Positions 24,768-31,818 of a DNA stretch of 64,000 nt are shown in pieces. Both the position numbers and the translations under genes were made by a program. How positions within the stretch are numbered: the first letter of the stretch is position 1; every line of letters begins with the position of its first letter. The stretch comes from Moanibacter sp964542645 (lineage in GTDB: Bacteria > Verrucomicrobiota > Verrucomicrobiia > Opitutales > UBA2987): the NCBI GenBank assembly GCA_964542645.1, contig CAZIUG010000003.1, positions 1-64,000 on the forward strand. The letters run 5' to 3'. Below the pieces are notes generated by a model, which was not told where the DNA came from, searched no databases, and saw only the letters and a list, made by a program, of their open reading frames with translations.

Positions 24768-25816
24768 AGTCATTTAGAATAGCTTTGTACCCAGGTGATG
24801 GTATTGGGGTTGAAGTAACCGAGGCCACGGTTCGAGTAATCAAGGCCCTGGAGTCCAAGCTAGGTGAATTCCAACTTGAAATGGTAACTTTCGATTGGGG
24901 TGTCGATTACTATGACCGATATGGGATAGTAGTGCCAGATGACTTTATCCAGACGCTCGATTCGTTTGATGCAATATTTCTCGGTGCCGTTGGCTTTCCC
25001 GAGAAATTACCTGACCATATTACCCTCTCACCGTTGATCAAGCTTCGGCAAGCTTTCGATCTTTACGCCTGCGTGCGTCCGGCTAGGACCTTCCAAGGGG
25101 TTCCCAAGCCATTGACTGGAGGGGCTGATATTGACTTGGTTGTGGTCCGAGAGAATTCAGAGGGAGAGTATGTTAACAATGGTGGGCGGTTCCATCAGGG
25201 AAAGGCCGAGGAGGTAGCTCTGCAAACAGCAGTACACACAAGACGCGGGATCGAGAGAATTCTGCGTTTCAGCTTCGACCTGGCTCAAAAAAGACGGAAT
25301 CGGCTCACCATGATCACAAAATCGAATGCGCAGCGCTACGGGTTCGTCCTTTGGGATGAAATTCTAGAAGAGGTAAGGGCTCACTACACCGAAGTCGAAG
25401 TTAACAAACAGCATATCGATGCCGCCGCGATGAATTTTGTAAGGCGTCCTGAGACATTTGACGTGGTTGTTGCCTCAAATCTTTTCGGGGATATTTTAAC
25501 TGACCTCTCTGGCGCTGTCACTGGTAGTCTTGGGCTTAATCCATCGGCCAATCTCGATCCTGAAAGAAGGCATCCTTCCCTCTTCGAGCCGGTACACGGA
25601 TCTGCGCCTGATATTGCCGGAAAGGGAATAGCTAATCCAGTTGCCGCTATTCTAAGTGGTTCTATGATGCTCGATTGGTTAGGTCTCAAACCAGCCGGTG
25701 AAATTTTACGAGGCGCGGTTGAGAGAGTGTTAGCAGCCGGGAGTTCAACGCCAGACGTAGGAGGTTCTCTCACAACTGATAGGGTTACACAATCGATCAT
25801 CGAGGAGCTCGATTAG
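24764..25816 (+). CDS. Isocitrate/isopropylmalate-type dehydrogenase, tartrate/D-malate dehydrogenase-like
   Basis: 350 residues of the NAD-dependent beta-hydroxyacid oxidative decarboxylase family. GDGIGVEV at the start, the substrate region RPARTF, the VVRENSEGEY loop typical of tartrate/D-malate dehydrogenases (TtuC/DmlA), and FEPVHGSAPDIAGKGIANP for the metal/cofactor site are all seen. 3-isopropylmalate dehydrogenase usually has a different loop, and no leu genes are near. Product would be a 2-oxoacid plus CO2 from a 2-hydroxy diacid. It is translationally coupled to gcvH, so it probably serves the same pathway, but its substrate there is unclear. Confidence 0.75.
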   Translation: MKSFRIALYPGDGIGVEVTEATVRVIKALESKLGEFQLEMVTFDWGVDYYDRYGIVVPDDFIQTLDSFDAIFLGAVGFPEKLPDHITLSPLIKLRQAFDLYACVRPARTFQGVPKPLTGGADIDLVVVRENSEGEYVNNGGRFHQGKAEEVALQTAVHTRRGIERILRFSFDLAQKRRNRLTMITKSNAQRYGFVLWDEILEEVRAHYTEVEVNKQHIDAAAMNFVRRPETFDVVVASNLFGDILTDLSGAVTGSLGLNPSANLDPERRHPSLFEPVHGSAPDIAGKGIANPVAAILSGSMMLDWLGLKPAGEILRGAVERVLAAGSSTPDVGGSLTTDRVTQSIIEELD

Positions 25817-25841
25817 AACTTATCTTCAAGCTTGTTGTACT

Positions 25842-28505
25842 GTGCCCACCGTTGGATTGAGAAGGACCCCTATCCACTCTTGGCATCTGGAGAAAGGTGC
25901 CAAGATGATGGATTTCGGAGGGTGGGATATGCCGTTGCATTACACCGGAATCTTAGCTGAACACCTGGCAACACGCAGATATGGAGGGTTATTTGATGTC
26001 AGCCATATGGGACGGATACGGGTTCAGGGAAAAGACTGCATTCGATTTCTTCAGCGAGTCCTCTCCAACAATGCAGAAGCCTTAAAGCCATGGCGGGCCC
26101 AGTACACACTGATTCCTAATGAAACGGGGGGGCTGATCGATGATGCCTACCTCTACCGTTTTGGAGATGCTGAATTTATTATTGTCGTGAATGCGGTTAA
26201 CCTCGAAGCCGATCTTCGGCACCTCCATAAAGAAGGGGCGGGGTTCTCGAACCTTGAACTGAAGGATGAAACCGAAGATTCGGCTATGTTTGCTTTTCAG
26301 GGTGCTCTAACTCGGGAGATACTTAAGGGAGAAATGGAGTCTGGAAAATTGCCTGATCCTTTCCGCAACTGTCTTTCCGAAGTTGTCTTGAGCGGGGTGG
26401 AAGTTCGTGTTGGCCGTACAGGATATACCGGTGAACCAATCGGCTTTGAACTTTTCCTTGGGGCTGATCGAGCTCTAGAGGTTTGGGAGCGACTCTACTT
26501 GGCAGGCGTTGAGAGGGGCGTTTTGCCGGTTGGGTTAGGAGCAAGGGACACGCTTCGAATGGAAGCTGGACTGCCGCTCTATGGACACGAGTCGGGCAGG
26601 GTTCTGGATGGGGAGGAAATTCCTGCTATGGCTGTCCCCGCAGCGAGGGTCGCGGTCAGTTTCTCCGAGGAGAAGGGTGAATTCATTGGCGGAAAAGCAC
26701 TGGTCGACCAGGCATCCGATTTACGTAGAATTCGCCGAGGTCACCATGGGCAAACAAAAATTCTGCGAAGGCGGATTCGCTTGTTCGCGCTAATGGATAA
26801 AGGAGTGGCTCGACAGGATGACCGTATATTTATCGATGAAAAAGAGGTTGGGGTGGTGACTAGCGGAACCATGATTCCCTACTGGGAATTTATCGATGAG
26901 GGTGTAACGATGCGAATTTCAGATGAAATAAAAAGACGCCCCATTGGAATAGCTTACGTCGATATTGGCCTTCGAATTGGGCAGGAGGTGACGATTAAAG
27001 TGCGAAATCGAGTACTTCGTGCCAGGATTGTGTCCTGGCACGGACGGACGGAAGCTCCTCCTCATTTTCATCCAATATTAGTCGATCAGGTTATGAAGAA
27101 AAAATCGAAAAGGAAAGAGAGAGATTTAGCCTATGATGCGGAGATTCTACTTCATAAGAGTCTCGAAAATCACGGGTGGCGACAACGGCATTGCGTTAAT
27201 CTAATCCCTTCGGAGATGACGACATCACCTTTAGTGCGGCTGCTCCAGGTCTCAGATCCGGTGGGTCGATATGCGGAACATAAAGAGCTACTGGCCGCAT
27301 TGGGGAAGGAGGTTTTCTTTTACCAAGGAACAGATTTTATTGGGTGGGTAGAAAACCAATTGATTGAGGAGATGGCGAATTTTCTAGGCTGCGGCCTGAT
27401 AGAGGCGCGATTGATGAGCGGTCAGATGGCGAATATGACGGTTTTTGGTGCCCTCCTGGACCATCGAAATCTAGCAGATCGACAGAGCGAACCGAAACGT
27501 ATCCAGTCGGTATTGAATAATCACCTTGGGAAAGGCGGGCATCTTAGTGCGCAACCACTGGGGGCACTGCGGGATTTTGTGGCCAAGAACCCCAAAACGG
27601 AACGGTTCGCGGTGGAAAACTTCCCTGTGTGCGACGATAATCCATTCCGCATCGACGTTGAAGCCACAGAGCGTATTCTGGAAATCCTTAACCCAGAGTT
27701 GATAATATTTGGTAAGAGTATGGTTCTGCATCCCGAGCCGGTTGCCGCAATTAGAGAAATAGTTTCCTCAAAAAAAGAGAAGCCTATCATTCTCTATGAC
27801 ATGGCCCACGTCCTCGGTCTTATAGGACCATCTTTCCAGTATCCTTTTAAGGAGGGGGCAGATTTTGTCACGGGGTCAACGCACAAGACATTCTTCGGTC
27901 CACAGCGTGGGATCATCGGAGCCGACTTTGAGGATGGCAATGGGAAACACCCGCTCTGGAAAGCAGTCAGGAGGCGTGCTTTCCCGGGTATGGTAAGCAA
28001 CCATCACTTGGGAACTTTGCTTGCGCTGCTCATGGCTGCTTTAGAGATGAATGCATATAAATCGGAATACCAACCGCTGGTTATTGCTAACGCCAAAGCA
28101 TTTGCCCGAGCTCTGAATAAAGAAGGGCTTGAGGTCATGGGAGATCCAGATTTAGATTTTACGGAGACCCACCAAGTGATTGTATACGTCGGTTATGCAA
28201 AGGGCTGCGAGATTGCCCGAACTTTGGAAGAGAACAATATTGTTGTTAACTATCAGGCCGTTCCGGGCGATGAGAGTTTTACAAACAGTTCCGGGCTGCG
28301 GCTTGGGGTTTCGGAGATGACTCGTTTCGGGATGAGAGAGAAAGACTTCGAAGAGCTTGCCTCGCTTTTTAGTGATGCGGTGAGGAATAAGAAAGGGGTT
28401 GGTGATAAAGTTGCTCGTTTGCGATCCCGATTCCAGTCTATGCACTTCTGTTTTAACGGTGAGCCTTTTGATTCCTTAAAGACCGAACTTCTGAAAACTT
28501 TTTAA
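25842..28505 (+). CDS. Fusion of glycine-cleavage T protein (GcvT) and serine hydroxymethyltransferase (GlyA)
   Basis: 887 residues joining two THF enzymes. Residues 1-410 are GcvT: SWHLEKGAKMMDFGGWDMP, the folate-site GGLIDDAYLYRF with its Asp, and GLGARDTLRMEAGLPLYGHE. Residues about 430-887 are a divergent GlyA: LIPSEMTTSP and VGRYAEHKE at the start, SGQMANM, YDMAHVLGLIG, and the PLP-lysine site GSTHKTFFGPQRG. The junction is a Lys/Arg-rich stretch near residue 410 (KKKSKRKERD). Both active sites look complete. Start is GTG 25842; the similarity to GcvT begins at once after it. fhs follows after two bases. The fused chain suggests passing methylene-THF from one site to the other, with glycine as shared metabolite. 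Confidence 0.9.
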   Translation: MPTVGLRRTPIHSWHLEKGAKMMDFGGWDMPLHYTGILAEHLATRRYGGLFDVSHMGRIRVQGKDCIRFLQRVLSNNAEALKPWRAQYTLIPNETGGLIDDAYLYRFGDAEFIIVVNAVNLEADLRHLHKEGAGFSNLELKDETEDSAMFAFQGALTREILKGEMESGKLPDPFRNCLSEVVLSGVEVRVGRTGYTGEPIGFELFLGADRALEVWERLYLAGVERGVLPVGLGARDTLRMEAGLPLYGHESGRVLDGEEIPAMAVPAARVAVSFSEEKGEFIGGKALVDQASDLRRIRRGHHGQTKILRRRIRLFALMDKGVARQDDRIFIDEKEVGVVTSGTMIPYWEFIDEGVTMRISDEIKRRPIGIAYVDIGLRIGQEVTIKVRNRVLRARIVSWHGRTEAPPHFHPILVDQVMKKKSKRKERDLAYDAEILLHKSLENHGWRQRHCVNLIPSEMTTSPLVRLLQVSDPVGRYAEHKELLAALGKEVFFYQGTDFIGWVENQLIEEMANFLGCGLIEARLMSGQMANMTVFGALLDHRNLADRQSEPKRIQSVLNNHLGKGGHLSAQPLGALRDFVAKNPKTERFAVENFPVCDDNPFRIDVEATERILEILNPELIIFGKSMVLHPEPVAAIREIVSSKKEKPIILYDMAHVLGLIGPSFQYPFKEGADFVTGSTHKTFFGPQRGIIGADFEDGNGKHPLWKAVRRRAFPGMVSNHHLGTLLALLMAALEMNAYKSEYQPLVIANAKAFARALNKEGLEVMGDPDLDFTETHQVIVYVGYAKGCEIARTLEENNIVVNYQAVPGDESFTNSSGLRLGVSEMTRFGMREKDFEELASLFSDAVRNKKGVGDKVARLRSRFQSMHFCFNGEPFDSLKTELLKTF

Positions 28506-28507
28506 CT

Positions 28508-30250
28508 ATGGCGAAACCCAATTTAGAGGGAGCGTTTAGTAGGACCGAGTCATACGAAGGAGCTCCCCCTCTTCCCGCGGACATAGAAATCGCGCGAAAG
28601 GCAATACTAAAGCCAATAGCCAGCATTGGGCAGGAGATCGGACTTAACGATGATGAATTGGAACTTTATGGTGAATTCAAGGCCAAGGTAAAACAGAATG
28701 CGTTCGACCGCCTGGTCGATCGAGAGGACGGGAAACTGATCCTTGTTACGGGGATGACTCCAACCCGGTCCGGAGAGGGTAAAACGCTAACTAGTATTGG
28801 ACTTGCTCAGGCTTTAGGGAAATTGAACCATTCACATCTTCTTGCACTACGGGAACCTTCCCTGGGCCCAACTTTCGGGATTAAAGGCGGGGCTACTGGG
28901 GGTGGATTTGCTCAAGTTCTGCCGATGGAGGAGATCAATATACATTTTACAGGCGACCTTCATGCTGTGACGGCTGCACATAATTTACTGGCGGCAACGG
29001 TTGATAATCATGTATTTCAGGGAAACGAACTCGGGATTGATCCCGATAAGATTATATGGCGGCGTGTCATGGATCTTTGCGACCGTCAACTCAGAGATTG
29101 CAAGATTGGTCTCGGGTCCAAAATTAATGGATTTCCCCATCGAAACGGGTTCGATATAACAGCCGCATCTGAAGTCATGGCCATTCTGGCCCTTGCTTCC
29201 CATGCCGGGGACCTACGGGAAAGATTGGGGAAAATCATCGTTGCTTACACGAGGGAGGGCGAACCTGTCTTCGCCGACCAGCTTGGTTGCGTTGGTGCCA
29301 TGATGGTTCTGTTAAAAGATGCTCTCAACCCTAATCTGGTGCAAACGATTGAGAATACTCCAGCGCTGATTCATTGTGGACCTTTTGCGAACATCGCACA
29401 TGGTTGCAATAGTATCAGGGCCACACGACTGGCCCTCAAATTAGCAGATTATGTTATTACCGAGGCGGGTTTCGCTGCTGATCTTGGGGCCGAGAAGTTC
29501 ATAAACATAAAGTGTCGCGCCTCTGGAATTCAACCGAATGCAGCTGTATTCGTCGTTAGCTGTAGGGCCTTGAAAAGACACGGGGGTGTAAGGGAGAAAG
29601 ATCTTTATGGGGTCGATATCGAAGCCCTGAAACGCGGCTTCGAGAATGTCCGGTACCACTTGAAAGGTCTTGCGGAATTTGGGATTCCCGTGATTGTCGC
29701 AATCAATCGATTTCCGGAAGATAAGTGTGGTGAACTTGATACGGTTTCCAACCTCTGCCAAGGCGAAGGGGTCGAAGTGGCTCTCTCTGAAGTAGCAAAT
29801 TTTGGGAGTAAGGGAGGACTTGAACTTGCCCAAAAAGTCCTCACTGTTCTACATGCTCAGAGAGGTAAGGCATCCTCATTTCAGTTCCTTTACGAGCAAG
29901 ACGCGCCTGTTCGTGAAAAGATTGAGACTATTGCCAGGAAGGTCTACCACGCTGACGGTGTCGAATTCCATGAAGAAGCTGAAGCGGACATTCGGGGCCT
30001 CGAACGCCTCCATTTGGATGCATTGCCAATATGCATTGCCAAAACTCAATTCTCCATATCGGATGATCCAAAGAAGCTGGGTGCACCAAAAGGATGGCGC
30101 CTAAAAGTGAGGAACGTAAAGTTGAATAATGGTGCAGGATTTTTGGTCGCCATTACGGGTCAGATAATGCTGATGCCTGGAATGCCAAAACAGTCGAATT
30201 TGGAAAACATCGGAATTGATGATGAAGGAAAGATATTTGGACTCTCTTAG
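28508..30250 (+). CDS. fhs: Formate--tetrahydrofolate ligase
   Basis: ATP-dependent synthesis (or reverse) of 10-formyl-THF from formate and THF. 580 residues, near the family's usual 555-560 with a slightly long N-terminus. The P-loop-like TPTRSGEGKTLTSIGL (about 83-98), EPSLGPTFGIKGGATGGG, the FTGDLHAVTAAHNLLAA segment, and the late MPGMPK are all present. Two bases separate it from gcvT-glyA and seven from soxB. In known sarcosine operons of Gram-positive bacteria purU fills this place, hydrolysing 10-formyl-THF; here the ligase would link the C1-folate pool to formate and could conserve ATP in reverse. Confidence 0.94.
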   Translation: MAKPNLEGAFSRTESYEGAPPLPADIEIARKAILKPIASIGQEIGLNDDELELYGEFKAKVKQNAFDRLVDREDGKLILVTGMTPTRSGEGKTLTSIGLAQALGKLNHSHLLALREPSLGPTFGIKGGATGGGFAQVLPMEEINIHFTGDLHAVTAAHNLLAATVDNHVFQGNELGIDPDKIIWRRVMDLCDRQLRDCKIGLGSKINGFPHRNGFDITAASEVMAILALASHAGDLRERLGKIIVAYTREGEPVFADQLGCVGAMMVLLKDALNPNLVQTIENTPALIHCGPFANIAHGCNSIRATRLALKLADYVITEAGFAADLGAEKFINIKCRASGIQPNAAVFVVSCRALKRHGGVREKDLYGVDIEALKRGFENVRYHLKGLAEFGIPVIVAINRFPEDKCGELDTVSNLCQGEGVEVALSEVANFGSKGGLELAQKVLTVLHAQRGKASSFQFLYEQDAPVREKIETIARKVYHADGVEFHEEAEADIRGLERLHLDALPICIAKTQFSISDDPKKLGAPKGWRLKVRNVKLNNGAGFLVAITGQIMLMPGMPKQSNLENIGIDDEGKIFGLS

Positions 30251-30257
30251 TTAATCG

Positions 30258-31499
30258 ATGCCTTACCGTCTACTTCGATTTGCGTTAAAGCCAAGGTATC
30301 CGGAGCCAAGAATGTTCCGGAGGCCGGATCTTTTAAAGAAGAAATATGAAGTGGTGATTATTGGTGGAGGAGGGCATGGTTTGGCTGCTGCCTACTATTT
30401 AGCGCGCGATCACGGGATTTCCAATGTTGCGGTATTGGAAAAGAATTACATTGGAAGTGGAGGGACTGGCCGAAACACGGCGATCATTCGTTCCAACTAC
30501 CTCACGCCTGAGGGCACCCTGCTTTACGAAGAGAGTATCAAGCTTTATCGGGATCTCTCGACGGAATTCGACCTCAACCTTTTCTATTCAGAACGTGGCC
30601 ATTTTACGTTGGCCCATTCCGATGCAGCAATGCGTACGATGCGATGGAGAGCCGAGGTAAACAAGCATCTAGGAGTTCAAAGTGAAGTTGTTGATCGTGG
30701 TTTTATCAAGGAGAAGTGTCCACAGATTAATCTCGATTGCGGGCATAATATGCCGATCCAGGGTGCGCTTTACCACGCACCCGGTGCGATTGCTCGGCAT
30801 GACGCTGTTGCATGGGGTTATGGCCGTGGAGCCGATATGCGGGGAGTTGAAATACATCAGAATACGGCTGTCACTGGCATTAGAGTACGGAATGGAAGGG
30901 TAGAGGGAGTTGAGACAAATCAAGGATATATCGAGACAAGAACAGTTCTTTCTGCGGTGGCAGGCTATACTCCTCGGATAACAGAAATGGTCGACCTTCG
31001 GACCCCTATTGTTGTTTATCCACTGCAGGCTTGTGTGACTGAGCCTTTAAAGCCATGGCTGGATGCAATCATCGTATCGGCGAGCTTGCATCTTTACGTT
31101 AGCCAGTCGGCACGGGGAGAATTAGTAATGGGCGCGGCTCTTGACCCCTACGAAGTACACTCGACTCGATCAACACTTGATTTCGCAGAGGGACTAGCAG
31201 ACCATCTATTGGAATTGTTTCCTTTTCTCGGTGATGTTAAAGTGCTGAGGCAGTGGGCCGGGCTTGCCGATATGACGCCAGACTTTGCCCCTATTATGGG
31301 GAAGACAATAATTGACGGGTTTTACATTGATGGGGGATGGGGAACTTATGGATTTAAAGCAACCCCGGTATGTGGCAAGACGATGGCCTACACAATTGCC
31401 CACAACGAAGAGCATGAACTGATAAGACCGTTTAGTCTCTCGAGGTTTGAGAACTTCAATTTGGTTGCTGAAAAAGGAGCGGCTTCAATAGGGCATTAA
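30258..31499 (+). CDS. soxB: Sarcosine oxidase-type beta subunit
   Basis: Catalytic flavin subunit that oxidises the N-methyl amino acid. 413 residues, the family length. FAD-binding VIIGGGGHGLAAAYYLA (about 33-49) with AVLEKNYIGSGGTGRN, then the RHDAVAWGYGR segment (about 180-190), which carries the His used for covalent FMN attachment in heterotetrameric sarcosine oxidases. The last third has ADMTPDFAPIMG and the GGWGTYGFKATP flavin loop. N-methylglutamate dehydrogenase subunit MgdA is closely related, so substrate cannot be fixed from this gene alone; the adjacent glycine-linked genes favour sarcosine. Confidence 0.88.
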   Translation: MPYRLLRFALKPRYPEPRMFRRPDLLKKKYEVVIIGGGGHGLAAAYYLARDHGISNVAVLEKNYIGSGGTGRNTAIIRSNYLTPEGTLLYEESIKLYRDLSTEFDLNLFYSERGHFTLAHSDAAMRTMRWRAEVNKHLGVQSEVVDRGFIKEKCPQINLDCGHNMPIQGALYHAPGAIARHDAVAWGYGRGADMRGVEIHQNTAVTGIRVRNGRVEGVETNQGYIETRTVLSAVAGYTPRITEMVDLRTPIVVYPLQACVTEPLKPWLDAIIVSASLHLYVSQSARGELVMGAALDPYEVHSTRSTLDFAEGLADHLLELFPFLGDVKVLRQWAGLADMTPDFAPIMGKTIIDGFYIDGGWGTYGFKATPVCGKTMAYTIAHNEEHELIRPFSLSRFENFNLVAEKGAASIGH

Positions 31500-31566
31500 C
31501 CTGTTTCCCCTGTTATAGGGAATCATAGTTAGGAGAGCTGACGTCCAGTTTGAAAGGACCTTAACG

Positions 31567-31818
31567 ATGAAAGTATTGCGATGTCCAATTAACGGGGTCA
31601 GGCCGTTGCAGGAGTTTGCCTTTGGAGGTGAGGACCGGCCGCTTTCTGAACCCGACAAGCAGAGCGACCCAGAGTGGGCAGATTATGTCTTCAATCGTTC
31701 GGGCCATCCAAGTGTAAAAAAGGAGTGGTGGTACCACGTTGCCAGCGGGGTTTGGTTTATCGCTGAGCGTGACACTCTGAAAGACGAGTTTGTTCGGACT
31801 TATCTTCCCAAGAGATGA
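31567..31818 (+). CDS. soxD: Sarcosine oxidase-type delta subunit, zinc site degenerate
   Basis: 83 residues, start ATG 31567. The family pattern is clear: RCPINGVRPLQEFAFGGE at the start, WADYVFNR in the middle and WFIAERDT before the end. In structurally known SoxD the zinc is held by Cys6, Cys9, a His and a Cys four residues after it. Here Cys6 and His57 remain, but position 9 is Asn and the position four after His57 is Gly, so a four-ligand zinc site cannot form. The stop overlaps the soxA start by four bases (ATGA), giving translational coupling. Confidence 0.85.
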   Translation: MKVLRCPINGVRPLQEFAFGGEDRPLSEPDKQSDPEWADYVFNRSGHPSVKKEWWYHVASGVWFIAERDTLKDEFVRTYLPKR

